From the NCBI GenBank assembly GCA_023014335.1, contig JAECYW010000011.1, positions 1,612,001-1,676,000 of the forward strand: a DNA stretch of 64,000 bases, read 5' to 3'. Positions 24,317 through 37,092 of this stretch are shown piece after piece; position 1 is the stretch's first letter; every line of letters begins with the position of its first letter. The DNA is from Galerina marginata (lineage: Eukaryota > Basidiomycota > Agaricomycetes > Agaricales > Galerinaceae). The position numbers were made by a program, and so were the translations under genes. The notes beneath the pieces were generated by a model. It ran no database searches and was not told where the DNA came from. It saw nothing but the letters and a program-made list of their open reading frames with translations.

Positions 24317-26518
24317 ATGGCCACCGACACTCTAGAAGCAACCGAGAAATCACAATATGAGCACATCGAGTCCACTGTTGGACTGACTACGTCAAGCGCG
24401 GACAGGTACTCTGCCGACTCTTCGAAAAATGGAGACAGCGCTGGAATTATTGAAGTAGAGGTTGAGGCTCCGAGAGAAACATATCGACTCTACAAGCGTC
24501 GATTCGTTGGGCTCGTGGCCATTGTGAGTCGATACTACCCTCACCGCATATGACACGTCTCGCCTCATCGTTGACTGACTGACTTGTGTAGGTGTTATTG
24601 AACATCGTGGCAGCCATGCCTTGGCCATGGTTTGGTCCTATATCGAATAGCAGTGCGTTGACGACCATAGCTATTAATACCTCGTCCATAAACTCATTCT
24701 TTTTTCTTGTGACACAGCCGCCGACGATTTTGGTATCACTCTTGACCAGGTCAATTGGCTCGGAAATATTGTGGCTTTAGTATATCTCCCAACGGCACTC
24801 CTCATTCCCCTTATCATCTCGCGATACGGCATCCGTCGCTGTGTGAGCACTCGTCCTTAACTCCTTTGCTATGCGTCCTGATATCCATCGCTTTTTTAGT
24901 GCGACATCGGAGCAGTTGCGCTGATACTCTCTGCGTGGATAAGGTATGCGGGGACTGCCCGTTCGTTATCACCGAACGGTGCCTACGCTCTCTTGATGTT
25001 TGGACAGGTAAGCTCGTGCCTAGATGCCAGTATCCGTTTAGTTGACTGGATGCTCTTCTAGTTATTTGCTTCAATAGCACAACCGATATACCAAGTCATT
25101 GGACCAAAGTACTCTGAAACGTGGTTTAATTTAAATGGACGGACGACTGCTACAATGATCATCGCAATATGTCAGTTTTGAAAACCCAATACTAACTCCT
25201 TGCAAAATCTAATCTTACTTTATAGCCAACCCTTTTGGAGGTGCACTGGGCCAGCTGATCAGCCCCCTCATAGGAAGCACTCGGCAATCTGTACGTTTTT
25301 GTTTCTGAAATTTCTATCCTCTTGCTCCGCAAATCTCCTCAAGGACTATTCTGACCTGTCCTACTCCAGATCCTTGTCCTAGGGATTCTTTGTACCGCCG
25401 CGGCCCCGCTCGTGTTCCTTATCCAAGCGGCTCCTCCCACCCCTCCGAGTGCGTTCCTATCGTTGAATTATGTGGTTGCACTCTGAATTGTTCTGATCTA
25501 CAATTGTAGCATATGCTGCGTCGAAGAAACCGCTGACGCTAATTTCTCTATGTCGTGCAATGATCGGTGTCGAGGTTGAACCTGCTGCACATATGTCAAA
25601 GCGAGAACGACTCGACTTTGCCATCGTCGTCCTCATTTTTGGTGCATTGGTTGCCTGGTAGATCTTGTTCCCTAATGCAGTGGTCTACGTCCTGCTAATT
25701 TACCCCTCAGCTCGAACGCGTTTGCCATCCTATCAGCCGAGATTCTGGTAAGTTACATATTTACTCCGTCTCTGCGATTATTAGTTTAATTCGATGTGCT
25801 GTAGCAACCCGTTGGGTACTCTCCAGATATAAGTGGTTTTATGGGTGCATGCCTGCTCCTTTCCGGAATGGTGGCCGCCATCATCAGCGCGCCTCTTTTC
25901 GACCGCGTATTCACGCACCACTTGGCTCTAACGAGCAAAATACTCGTACCCCCCGTCGCAGTGGCTTGGTTGACTCTTATTTGGGCAGGTATGCACATAC
26001 TTTTTATCATCTGAAGCCGTCGACTGATTCTGAGATGCAGTGAGGCCGAATAATACAGCTGCCCTATTTGTCGTCTTGGCGGTCATCGGCGTGGGCTCTT
26101 TACCTATGCTTGCTGTGGGCATGGAGCTTGCTTGTGAGGTTACCAGGAACGCAGATGGAAGTTCTGCCATAATCTGGTTTACGTGAGTTCAGTGATTTAC
26201 GTGCTGCGATCTCATCTTGATGTCGTATGAAAGGGGAAATCTTTGCACTGTCGCTTTTGTTTTGAGTGAGTCCACACAATGAGCAAATGTCAAGTTCCAC
26301 CTAACGGTATCTCCCCTCTAGTTGCTGGCGCCCTCCGTGCAAGTCAGGACGCATCTCCGGCTCTCAACTTGAAACGCTACCTCATATTTGAAGGTGTAAT
26401 CGTCGTAGCGGCGTGCTCCTCTGTTTTCTTCCTGAAAGGGGTCCAAAGTCGCAAGGCTTTGGATGAGGAGAAGATCGAGGAGTCGCGAGGAAATCAGATG
26501 GATGCCATTGTCTCCTAA
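24317..26518 (+). CDS. MFS transporter, FLVCR/SLC49-like
   Basis: The start ATG at 24317 opens a soluble N-tail (about 65 residues, Ser/Glu rich). Twelve predicted membrane helices are spread over about eleven short exons: RRFVGLVAI / VLLNIVAAMPWPWFGPISN, ITLDQVNWLGNIVALVYLP, CDIGAVALILSAWIRYAGTA, FGQ / LFASIAQPIYQVIGPKYSE, NPFGGALGQLISPLIGS, ILVLGILCTAAAPLVFLIQA, then RERLDFAIVVLIFGALVA, SGFMGACLLLSGMVAAIISA, and AALFVVLAVIGVGSLPMLAV. The last exon (to 26518) holds KRYLIFEGVIVVAACSSVFF. The W-x-x-Y/F-x-x-IS start and the WLGN-x-VALVYLP motif after TM2 resemble FLVCR1/2, DIRC2 and fungal relatives, which move haem, choline or similar solutes. The substrate here is not predictable. Frame and splice sites are consistent throughout. 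Confidence 0.8.
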
Positions 26519-26871
26519 AAGGATAGCGGGGCTCGAGTCAGACAACTGATATCCAAGAATTTATTATTCATTGCCATTTACTATGTGACCTTCGAATCTT
26601 TCGGTTTATATTGGCAGATCTATTGAATAGCATACCATTCCTGTATTTTTAATCTACGGTTGCGGTGTCTTTCGATACGGCGAAGGGCAAATATTATTAT
26701 GACGTTTGAAGCTGAAGCACAGTGGTACACTTATCTGCATTATAGCTAATACATTATACAATTACCATGTCACATGTCGTGTAAAGGAGATGAGATGCAA
26801 GATACGACGGAGACACTGGGGAGGCTTAAGTGACACTATGATGGTTGTGGTGAAGCGGTAGTCGAGGTAGT
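26519..26871. other. Intergenic between convergent genes
   Basis: This is a short AT-rich 3' flank shared by the MFS gene and TRM11. Nothing else was seen. Confidence 0.5.
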
Positions 26872-28771
26872 TCACTCCGGGCTATCCTTACCCTCTTCTG
26901 ATTTTGGCCTGAAACCCTGGAAGTATTTTTCTCGGAAGTCCTTGTGGGCAGGAACATGCGCCTGTTGATCTGGTTGAGGTTGCAGAGGCTCAAATGTCGG
27001 GGGCGAATACTGTTTAGTGGTTGTTTTCTTAATGGTCACCAACTGAAAGGGCAGTACCTATTTGAATCCAGCAGCTTAGGAGGAAAGGGGCAGAACCTAC
27101 CCTTCGTCCCCATGACCCAAAATCTTGCAACGAGTTCGCGATGACTTCCATTCCCTCGCAGAGCATGGTATATATGTCGACCTCTTCATATTCGTCTGTG
27201 ACTGTCGGAAGGAAAAAGACCAACCTGCCTCCCGGCTTCAGCAGATATCGCCCGAGGAGAACTAAATCTGCTGCCAGGTGGGATAGTTCGTACGGTTTGG
27301 TTGGTGGAATATATGGCTGGTCATCGCTGAAATTTAATGATAGTAAAGCGATATTCACCTGCGATGGGAACTCGAACTCACGGACGCGGTGAGAGGCTAT
27401 GCTGAAGACATAAGTTTTTCTGGTGCTCTGACAATTCCCTCTTGCGTCCTAGACGTTTTGCTCCAGCGCGTACTCCATCTTTTGAGACGTAAATGAATAT
27501 ACAATAAATCTACTGAAAGACCAAAAAAAGACGCACACGGTGGATCAGTTACAATCGCATCGAACAGTTGGCCGCAGCGCCATGGGTTGCTTGTAATGTC
27601 AAACGTCGCAAGGTCTATTATTCGAGATGCAATGCCGTACTGCGTTGCTGCTCGAACAACTCCTGGAGTCTTTTCTGTAGCCATAGTCAGCGATAGTAGA
27701 AGAGGGGGAGAGGAAAATACCAACGCTTTCCTCTCATTTGACGTCCGTCAATGTCTGATCCAAAGATGAGGGCCCCGAAGTGTCCTGTCGGCTATAACCA
27801 AACAGTCATGAAAAGGTGTAGAAAAGAGAAGAAAAGAAAGTACATAGGCCATGCTACCAGTTCCCATGAAGGGATCATAGATCAATTTTCCAGGCGATGC
27901 CTACAGACAACTTAAGCTTGATGGGTCCCAGTGTTTGAACCCAACAAAAGTACCTACCAGAGTTTGATTTGCCATTAGCAATGAGATCTCTGACTCCATG
28001 CTGGTGTTACCGTAGTATACGCGTTTTTTTACGTCAAATTTGCCAATTAGTTGTCTAGCAGTGCCTTCTTCTAACTTTGATTAATAGAGATGTGTCAGAG
28101 ATAGGTGACTAAGATATATTTACAGGACATACCAACCTGCCAAAAAACACTTGTCGGAAATCACCATCGCCTTCGTACTTCACTAGAGTAGTACCATGAC
28201 GCTCGTCGTCTAAAGGGGCATTAATCCGTCTGCCAAAACTAGACTGGAAAGTACGATTACGCACACTCCTCGAAACAGGTCAAGATAATATCCGGATTCT
28301 TCATATCAATCTTCCCTCGAAAATCCATATAAGCGAAGCTTTCGATGACATCTCTCTGTCTGGACTGAGGAATTTTGTGTTGAGACGAAGTAACTAGAAA
28401 TCTGAACGATGTATCTTGGACATAACGCGTCCACAAAGGTTCGCACTTGCGGTTCGCGTCGTGCAATTCGTCATATGTGGATCCCTGTCCATAAAATTCG
28501 TATACAGCCCTGGAACAGCATATAGCTGAGTGCATGGCAACTATTGCAAGTACGAAAAACCTTACTTTATCAGTATACATCGTCTAGCAAGCGTGCGCGC
28601 GTGCTCTTCTTCATCTAGCTCAACGACCATATAAGGTCTGGATGCATCGCGATCCTCTGGGTCGTTGGGTAACGAATAGGAGATTCCATGAAGTTCCGCA
28701 ACAGATTGGAGTTCCGGGAGTCTAAACTCATTATGAACTTGGGCAAAATGGAATAAATAACGCGAAGGCAT
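26872..28771 (-). CDS. TRM11: tRNA (guanine-N2-)-methyltransferase TRM11
   Basis: The start ATG at 28771 gives MPSRYLFHFAQVHNEFRLPE, the THUMP-type N-terminus of Trm11. The next exons read AVYEFYGQGSTYDELHDANR, ESFAYMDFRGKIDMKNPDII and KRVYYGNTSMESEISLLMAN, followed by motif I-like KLIYDPFMGTGSMAY and FGALIFGSDIDGRQMRG. The catalytic motif is TDPPY, whose Tyr codon is split by a phase-1 intron (27479-27536), then GVRAGAKRLGRKRELSEHQK. The C-terminal exon has LSHLAADLVLLGRYLLKPGG and VFFLPTV and ends at TGA 26872-26874. Trm11 with Trm112 makes m2G10 in cytosolic tRNAs using SAM. About 10 exons; length and order match the family. Confidence 0.88.
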
Positions 28772-29897
28772 ATCGTGGTGTCTAAAAGCAATCGACCTCG
28801 GCCAGAGATGACAATTGATTGTTTCGAACGTGCGGCTCTGCTAAACAAACGCTCCAGTCAAGCCCCTTTGCAATATTTGTTAGCCTGGCTCCCACTCTCA
28901 AGCTTCCGTCCTTAACCATATGCCAAGCAGCGAAATCCTCTGGTATCCTCTAATGCCATGAGATTCTTGAAAATACAATCAAGCAACGACACGCGGACAA
29001 CTTTAATACATATCCATTGGAATTTGGACCGCCAGAGCTCCAGGAAAGCAATAGCAACCTACAACTCGAAGTTTCTAATCTCTGCCACTGGACGTCGTCA
29101 AGAACAGGATGGCATTTGAAGACCTCCTGCTCTTTGTAGATGCGATCATCAAATCCATCGAACCAAACGCCTGCATGTTCCTCCATTTATAGCTCTCTGC
29201 CTCTTCCTAACGATCTATCCAGTATCTGATGAAACTTTGGCGAAGTTACACGCTATTTTTCCGAAGCAGCTTATTGTCGCAGCTCTGGACATTATTGACC
29301 ACCAAAATGGCGAGCGTCCTCAAGGCTGACACTTATGCGCTTTGCGCTTACCTCCTTCCTAGTTATCCATTACGTGACCCCGTGGGGCCATACTGAATAC
29401 GAAGTCGTCGGATCGGCAGCGACGTATTCTGTCCTCCTTGATATCAAGGCCTCGCCGATACCCTACTCGTGCTCTTGCCCAGCGTTTATCTACTCCGTAA
29501 TAATATCGGACACACATATCATGGTGCTTCCCATTTCACCCCGTGGCCTCTTCTTGCCGATAACTGAACTTCTATAGTGCAAACATGTCTTGGCTACCGT
29601 CATCGCCCGCAAAATGAACCTTTGCGAGACACGTCCAGCCAGTGCTGATGATTTGGCGGCCATCTTCATTCGTCAGTTTCCTTTTCCTGATAAGGAACCA
29701 GCACCTGGGTGAAAGCAGCCAATATGTTTGCCTTACTTTTTTTCGGGGACAGAGCTTGTTTGAAAATGCAGGTAGTAACTTATCAGTATATGTATTAACA
29801 AGCCCATTAGTGCCAGCCATAGGAATAATTGTAATATACATATGTAGCAATTAAAAAGATTGAAATCGTAGTAATCCCATTATCATTCCTTCCCGAT
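28772..29897. other. 1.1 kb without a recognised gene
   Basis: This lies between the 5' end of TRM11 and the 3' end of the zf-4CXXC gene. A minus-strand frame from ATG 29186 (MEEHAGVWFDGFDDRIYKEQ, 78 codons) has plausible codon use but no domain, and could be a small uncharacterised gene or a remnant. Nothing else was seen. Confidence 0.35.
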
Positions 29898-32454
29898 CTA
29901 TTGGTAGAACCTGTCTACGGGCACAGCGCCTATCGATAGCTTGCCCTTTCCATTGCTGTCATTCTGCACTTGATTTGTTTGAACACTGGCTGGGGTCCTG
30001 CTGAGAACTGCGAATTTGTCTTCGCGGACCCTCCATTGCAACAGTGCCGCATAGTCCTTGAGCTCTGTCACCAAACGCTTCAAATGTTCTACGCGAGGAG
30101 GTAATCGAGTGTTGGTCTTTTCCTTGCTCGCAGCTGAGGTCTTGGGAACCGACGAGGATCCAGATAGCGCATCAGGAACTTCCCGATCATCTTCAAGGCC
30201 AGATTTAATAGAAATCCATTCCGCAACCTTGACGATTCCCTCAGGCTCCCAGAACCCCCACCACTTCTCGACGTCCGCGTCATCTTCGTTATCATCCAAA
30301 TCTGTGTCACCGCCGTCGACTTCCATTTTGCGGGCCACGTTGGCTTTCTGCTCTTCGGGGGAGAGTGGGGGCTTCTTCCCCCAGACAGCCACGAACCAAG
30401 ACCACTCCCGCATTTCTCGTCGGTCCTCGGAAGATAGGATACGACCTTTCTTCTTCGGCTTAGTCGGTTTCTCGCTGGACGCAAGCTCGAGGTACTCGAA
30501 GGCGGCTTCTCGTTCAGCTGGGCTTGGTGAAAGGGCGTAGTAAGTACGACCTCCGTCATCTGTACCCAAAGTTGTAAAACGCGGAACAAAACTTCTTGAA
30601 ATAATTTTCAAAGAGTTGTCGATATTCGATATTTGATCCCTGTGGGCGATTCGCTTGACTTTGAGCTATGACATAGGCAAAATCAGGTACAAGTGCTTTT
30701 TTCTTGCAGGAAAAGACCTTACCACTTCCTTTTGAGCTTTATCCTTTGCATCCATAGCACCCTCTATGGTGCTTCGCTCTTTGTCCCACCTCTCGTTCTC
30801 GATTCTGGTTGCTTCTCTGGCATCACGAGCGAAGTCTTTGCTATCCTTCATGCTCTGATCGATGTCCTCACGAAGTATCGCAGTTTCAAGTACGGAATGG
30901 ATGAGCGAGACGAGTACGGGGATCATCTGGACGGAATGTGCGACATTGACCAAATTGTCAGACTGTCGAAGATTGCGAAGCGAGCGAGCCTTCACTGCGT
31001 CGGAAGCAGGAGGGGGTAAGGGATCGGGAAATGACAAAGGTGATTCGATATCCGACAGAGAATCTGTGGTAGAACCTTCAGACGAGCTGACATTCGCGAT
31101 ATCGTCGCGTAAGGAGGCGAGTACGCTCCATATCCTGGTCAGATTTACTCCAGAAGATCTCAGTTCTTTCACAGCGGCTTTAATCATCTACAAGCCAGAA
31201 GACGTCAATCAAAGTGTTAAGTGGGATAAGGCAACGAACCAACCTGCGAGATATGAGTCTCGTGGTCTTTCGCCAGAAATCCAAGCAGCCCCATGACCAG
31301 TGCTCTGATACAAGCTTCACTAACCCAATTAAGCGGGCCGCCCTCCTCGTCGTGTTTCCGCGGACGACCGCCAATAAACTCTAGCTCTTCCAAGTGTGTC
31401 TTCGCGATAACCGGGTCAAGGAGGTCAGAGAAGCGAAGGGCGAATTCTCTGATAAAAATCCTGTCGTCGGCTTGGGACTGATCGAAACTAACAGGAACTG
31501 GGTTCCATGTCAAAAGGGGAAGGTCCTTCGGTTTTGGTCTGGATTTGGGAACTACGGTGAGTTTCGGGCCAATGACAACCTCCACCTTCAGCTTCTTCGG
31601 GATCTTAGGTGCTGGGGCCGATCCTTTAGTCACTTTTGGTAAATAACTGAATGCATGAATTATTTTCACAGTTTCGGTGTACATTGGAAGTCACATACCC
31701 AATTGGCTCCAGTCCCTTGGACTTCCTGCATCTTGGACAGTTGCAGTTACCCAAGCATCTAGGACATCTGTATTTCTGCCATTAAGACTTGGAAGAAACG
31801 GCGTACGCCTTTTACTTACTTGAAATCATGTGAGCCAGGCACCTCAGATTTCAATATTTCTATGTCTTCGTTGTATCTGTTTTTCAAGCATGATTTACAA
31901 TATTTATTGGCGCATAGGCGCTCTTTCGTGTTCTTGTCCTTTGTTGTCTGATACTTTTCGACGACAGTACACCGAACAGTAGCTGCTCCACGAGTTGACT
32001 TATGCGAGGACTGAGTAAATGAGAGGAACTCACCCGTAATGTCGCGCTTCTTGTTGCATTGATGACAATAAGCGAAACCATTTGGGAACTCGGGAGAAGC
32101 GTTCCCTGCAGCCAAGAGCGGTTTGATCTGCGTTGGCATTAAGGCTCCAATTGTGGCACCCGTCGATAATTTGGACTTCTTTGCACTAGGGTTGACCCCG
32201 TCGAAGATAAGAGACGAGGGTTCTCGATCAGACAGCTTACGCTTCAAGAGCGCAGACGACGAAGAAGCATGCTGCATCATGGCGAGTTGGGCCGCCCTTA
32301 ACGGCGTGTTTTCTTTGAGCCTACTGCTGCTGGCAACGTGGTTGGGGGTACCGAGCGCGCGATAGCTCGTCAAGCTGAGAGGGGACGCGGGGACTTGCAC
32401 GTAGGCCTTGTTCAATCTCTGTACCGCCGGATGAGATTTGGGCGTAGCACTCAT
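29898..32454 (-). CDS. zf-4CXXC_R1 (CDCA7-like) nuclear protein with WHIM-like region
   Basis: The start ATG at 32454 gives MSATPKSHPAVQRLNKAYVQ, a disordered basic N-terminus (SSALLKRKLSDREPSSLIFD). The cysteine-rich domain comes next: FAYCHQCNKKRDITG / ATVRCTVVEKY, RLCANKYCKSCLKNRYNEDI and, after an intron, YRCPRCLGNCNCPRCRKSKG, the four-CXXC zinc finger of the MAO-A repressor R1/CDCA7 group. Downstream lie helical segments (FIREFALRFSDLLDPVIAKT; LNWVSEACIRALVMGLLGFL), a coiled coil, and a GTDDGGRTYYALS-type WHIM-like motif with EMREWSWFVAVWGKKPPLSP and VEKWWGFWEPEGIVKVAEWI. It ends at 29898. CDCA7 recruits the HELLS remodeller to methylated heterochromatin in animals; a similar role here is inference. 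It is divergent with TIM17 (213 bases between start codons). Confidence 0.8.
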
Positions 32455-32667
32455 TCTTGGAGAGGTGGTGGTTCGAGTTCACTTTCCCGAATCCCGATTC
32501 CAAACAACACCCCATAAATCAACGCGACAGTGTCACGTGAGTCTCGTCTTGGCACAGCACGTGCCAGCGAGGAAGCAAAAAAGTTTCCAGTGGTGCACTG
32601 CCAACGCGTACTTACCCGACAGCTCTCATCTTTATACTCCTCCCGCTTTCTTAATTTTTATAATATA
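32455..32667. promoter_or_regulatory. Bidirectional promoter of the zf-4CXXC gene and TIM17
   Basis: 213 bases lie between the divergent ATGs. The TIM17 side is AT-rich just before its start. Confidence 0.55.
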
Positions 32668-33395
32668 ATGTCGCATGCTGATCACACACGAGACCCCTGG
32701 TATGCCATCTGCATTTGTCGTCGCCTCGATGGTTGTGCTAAGACAGTGAACTCAGTCCCTGGGTCGTCCTCAACGATTTCGGCGGAGCATTCTCCATGGG
32801 TGCAGTCGGTGGTGGCATTTGGTATGGCATAAAAGGCGCGAGGAACTCACCGAGGGTATGTAGTTCACATATCTGGTTTATACCGCATAGAATGCTGACC
32901 GGTCAGCGATACGTTAGGGAGAACGGTTTGTTGGCGCCATCTCGTCAATAAAAGCACGAGCACCCGTAACGGGAGGCAATTTCGGTGTATGGGGTGGCAT
33001 GTTTTCGACCTTTGACTGTGCTATCAAAGGTTGGCGGCAGAAAGAAGACCCATGGAACGCTATCTTGTCAGGATTCATGACAGGTGGTTGTTTGGCCCTA
33101 CGCAGTACGTCCTTCTCTTTTCACTCGACTTTTCAAGGGTCTCCATCCCTATAAATCCTTCTAACGCATCAATCAAGGTGGCCCGCGGTCGGCTCTTAAC
33201 TCGGCCATCGCATGTGGCATTCTTCTTGGCGTTTTCGAAGGTGTCGGGGTGTTGATGTCTCGGGTATTTAGCGAAGGACAGCGGCCACAGCTACCACCAA
33301 GTGAGCTGTAGATGCTTATATTATTGTGGCCGAGCTTCTGACTTCGATTTACAGTGCCTACACCACAATCCGCATCACCGATCGGAGCACCGTAG
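32668..33395 (+). CDS. TIM17: Mitochondrial import inner membrane translocase subunit Tim17
   Basis: The start ATG at 32668 gives [11 protein letters not shown]. Exons follow: [31 protein letters not shown] / [60 protein letters not shown], then [20 protein letters not shown], and a last short exon ending SASPIGAP at TAG 33393-33395. All are hallmarks of Tim17, with four helices and GxxxG motifs; about 155 residues. It is the core channel/gating subunit of TIM23, which imports presequence proteins. Introns follow codon phases exactly and there is no frame damage. It shares a short promoter with the zf-4CXXC gene. Confidence 0.96.
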
Positions 33396-34356
33396 ACTTG
33401 TGTCTTATATATTATATGTTCTACTCTTTGATCATCTCCACATGGTTTCCTTTCGCAAGTTCTGCGCCTACAGCATACCTGGACTGTCCTTCTCTTTAAT
33501 TCTGCAACACTCACCTGACCCATCCCTCATCCATTTTAGACAGAAAAGAAGCATCGATATCCATAATTACTATCTCGGTTGCTCTGGTCGCGATCTGCGG
33601 TTCATTGTGGATTTTGTGCCCTCAAATATATAGGTACGCATACACATTTCATTTTCACTGTGGCACATGCCTTTCTCTGGTCGCATTAGCTCCTTCAAAG
33701 ACGGCTAGAGACTACTTTTGGGACAGGTTAGAAATATGACTTACTTCGACGCGTTTGTGAACACAAGAACCCTGATTTTTTCGAGGTTATTCGCCTGAGC
33801 AAGCTACCCCAATTTTATCAAGCGATGAGGTTGCGGAACTTCGTCCGATTAGCATTTCTTCACGATGGCAAACGACTGTCCCACGGGGTCAGACCTGCTC
33901 CATAATACGGACTTCGACGTACACGAACGTCTTCCCGCGGGCGAGTCCGCAATCGATGTGATTTTGTGCCCCATTCAGAACGGGAGAGGACGATGAAGCT
34001 TCCATTGGAGAAATGAATCTTGATTAGTGGGGTCACCCTCGTCTCTACCGTTTTCATTTGCCTATGTTATATGCTGTGCTCAATATTCAGTTTTCTACAG
34101 AAACCCTTTCTTCTACAAATGGAATTTTTGGACGTAGAGTAAACCAAAAAATCGTGGTAAGTTGATTTTGTGCTCCGCTCTTCTTTCTTACGATGTAGTC
34201 GCTTATACGCTCTCAAGGACCCAAAACAGAGTTTTTTTCTTCATGATCCATGTTTTATTTATGATGTCATTGACCCACTACGTCAGCGTCTATATAATCT
34301 GATACTTTATCCTCTAGTTTGCTCTATCACCACCACCACCACCACATATTATAGCA
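33396..34356. other. Intergenic
   Basis: This is about 1 kb after TIM17. Short frames only (for example minus 34057-33860, 65 codons) with no recognisable domain. A CACCACCACCACCAC-type tract precedes the next start codon at 34327-34345. Confidence 0.45.
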
Positions 34357-35174
34357 ATGTCCACCAGCACGTTAGACCCATTCACACCTGAAACACTGGA
34401 CGATGGGGTAACGGCTCAAGAAAAGATAGACGGTGCGCTCCTTGTGGTTTATTATCAGGCTAATCCCGTAATCACGAAACTTTAGGCCTCAGAGACATCC
34501 TCAGAGCGATTCCGACCGCTATGCTCACGACGCGTTCGGCCAACGGACACCTCCACTCACGTGCAATGAATCCTGTAGTTCGTACGTCAGAATATGCATT
34601 GCTGTACTGGACAAGGGATATTGATTCACACATGTTTCTAGCTGACGATGAGTTGGAGCTGTCCTTGGCATTCATAGCCAACCACGTTTCGCACAAATGT
34701 GGAGAAATAGAAAACGATGCCCATGTGAACGTCAATTTCATGGACCCCACCACAACCGACTGGGCATCGTGAGCTGATTCTATTCAGTCTTATTCTCGCC
34801 TCCCTCAATGTTGTTCAAACACAGGTTCTCAGGAAAAGCTAAAATAATTCAAGATAGGGAAAAGATCAAGAAGCACTGGTCCAAAGGGTTTGTCAACGAT
34901 AATTATTGACCACGATTTGACTGAGGTTCGGGGTAGGTCGAATGCTTGGTTTGGTGATTTGAAAGACGGAGTTCACAAAGGCGATATCAATGACTCGCGA
35001 GTTGCCGTAATCCAAGTCGTCCCGGACGAAATCCAATATTGGCGTGCGCACAAGAATGTTGGACACACATTTGAACTCGGAGTGGACCATAAAGGAAAGC
35101 CAGCCCCTCCAGGTGAATTGAGGACGATTACATCAGATGAGGCGAGCCCAGTCTCAAACCTTGAAGTCTTTTGA
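34357..35174 (+). CDS. Pyridoxamine 5'-phosphate oxidase-like FMN-binding protein (BLI-3/GSP26 type)
   Basis: The start ATG at 34357 gives MSTSTLDPFTPETLDDGVTA. Spliced exons read GLRDILRAIPTAMLTTRSAN, LHSRAMNPVVRTSEYALLYW, VNVNFMDPTTTDWAS / FSGKAKIIQDREKIKKHWSKG, then SNAWFGDLKDGVHKGDINDS, AVIQVVPDEIQYWRAHKNVG, and the stop at 35174. This is the split-barrel flavin-reductase fold of general stress protein 26 and the Neurospora blue-light-induced protein BLI-3. It probably binds FMN as a dimer in the cytosol; the substrate is unknown. About 210 residues. Three short introns; frame clean. Confidence 0.85.
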
Positions 35175-35588
35175 CTTGCTTATGATCGAAATAGATTCGA
35201 CTTTTCCTCTCTGAGTGATTTGTCCCATTTGTCTGAGCTTTGCCTGTCACCTAGTATTTCGTATGTAGTCCCGCGTGTAATTATAGGTTTTTGACTCCCA
35301 TGTAGCCATTTATTACCAGGTCCAAGTACAGATTCGCAAGGGATCACAAACACCTGTCTATGCTGGAGGATGCTTTTAGGTGAAGGCAGTTCTGAATCTC
35401 CGAAGATTACGGTCGCATCTCGATACAGAGACGCGACCCAGCAACACGGTTTTTTTACATATAGGGATCCGACTTAGCAAGAGTCGCTGCCTATCCGAAA
35501 AGTACCCCGTCGACGCAATCTCACTTTTATCAGAAAAATTGCCCACGACATATAGCATTCTCAAATATCAGACGAATTACAGCACCGA

Positions 35589-37092
35589 TGTTGGATGAGA
35601 ACAATGCTTTAATACTGGGAGGGTTAGCAGTGAGTGCGCTACGCTGAAAACGGAATTCCTACCTTTGAACACGATTTACTGCCTAGGAAGGTGAACAATG
35701 GGTCGTCGACACTACTGGTCGTAATTCTGCTTCTACCAGCATCTTCTCCATCCCACCCGAAATCTTGTCGAACATCCTAGAATTAGGAAAAAATATGACA
35801 GACGTCGATCCCCTTTATTTGGAAGGAGGTGCAAGGCCGAAGGCGGCATTCGAACTTGTTGCGTCTCATACCTGCCTTTTGCTTCGCAATATTGCATTGG
35901 CAACACCGAGGCTTTGGACAACCGTAAACATCAACTCCAGGTCTTCAATCGAGTGGATTTCGGAATGCATTCAACGAAGTGGTGGTTGCTGGCTCGACAT
36001 CACTATCGAGTTAGCAGTGGAAGAATGCCAGTTGAATGAAGACTGGAATTCCATGATGGATCTCGTAATTACCCATTCCCTCCGCTGGAGAAGCCTATCA
36101 GCTGATGCAATTACGAACCCGCCAATCGGCCTACGATCGCACGCATTTGTGATAGCGCAGCCCCGGGGTTGCAATATCTTTCTGTCGACGTAGACGATAT
36201 GGAACATGCCGACGCAGATGCCTTTAATATGGAAGTCAGCGTCCCTCAAATTTTCAAGCTGGGAACTCCAAAGTTAAAGTTCGTTCGCCTTCGGGGATTA
36301 GGAATTCATTTATTTCGCCCACAGTTAGACTCAGTCATCACTCTTCATCTTGACCACACAAGATTCATACCGCTTTCCTACACCACCTTTCGAAATATTA
36401 TAACCTGCTCGTCTCTCCTGACAAACTTGTCCGTTCATGGAGATATCATTGGCAACGTACCCTGGCCTCGGCAGAGTAACATCATTCACCTTCCAAACCT
36501 ACACTCGCTGCGAATATGTGGCGAAGGAAACGAAATATATCCCGGGCTGCTGCTGGGCATCGAAGCGCCTTTATTGGAATCCTTGACATTGAAAGACCTC
36601 CAAGAACATGATCTCGATCCGCTATGGGACTTGATGGATGCTACCAGATATGTGAACCTTAGGAAACTTATCTTCTCCAATTTTGAACTATCCAGTTCCA
36701 CGTACGAACGCATCTCTCACACCTTCCGGGACATCACCTCATTCACCGCATTATATTCGACTATAACGGAATCTCCCTTCGTCGCTTTGTTGCTAAAAGG
36801 AACGATTCAAGGTCAAACTGGTCCCTTTGTTCCATGGCCAAGACTTGCGGTTCTGGCATTCGCCTTGGACGATGAGGCGGACGATGCAAAGTTGATCCAG
36901 AAAGTTGTGGAAGTTCGGAAGGGATTCGGATCGCCTCTGACAAAAATTCTTCTCAAGGTTGATCCAGAAGACCTACAAGAGATACCTGAAACCATGCACA
37001 CGGAGAACGGCGTAGTTGTCGAATTCTTCTCTAAAGCTGAACTATGGCCTTCCAATCGTACGTATATTGACCACGACGACACTTTCTTCTAA
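35589..37092 (+). CDS. F-box-like protein with LRR-like region (one frame slip)
   Basis: The start ATG at 35589 (MLDENNALILGGLA) is followed by an intron to 35688, then EGEQWVVDTTGRNSASTSIF and the F-box-like SIPPEILSNILELG. Next come LRNIALATPRLWTTVNINSR, SIEWISECIQRSGGCWLDIT and a leucine-rich series (PNLHSLRICGEGNEIYPGLL; APLLESLTLKDLQEHDLDPL; WPRLAVLAFALDDEADDAKL), ending SNRTYIDHDDTFF at 37092. The frame changes once near 36132, between ITNPPIGL and TIARICDSAAPGLQYLSVDV. One missing base at the third position of a CTN codon would restore it. It is probably an SCF receptor-like protein of the large mushroom F-box family; the target is unknown. A decayed copy follows. Confidence 0.7.
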
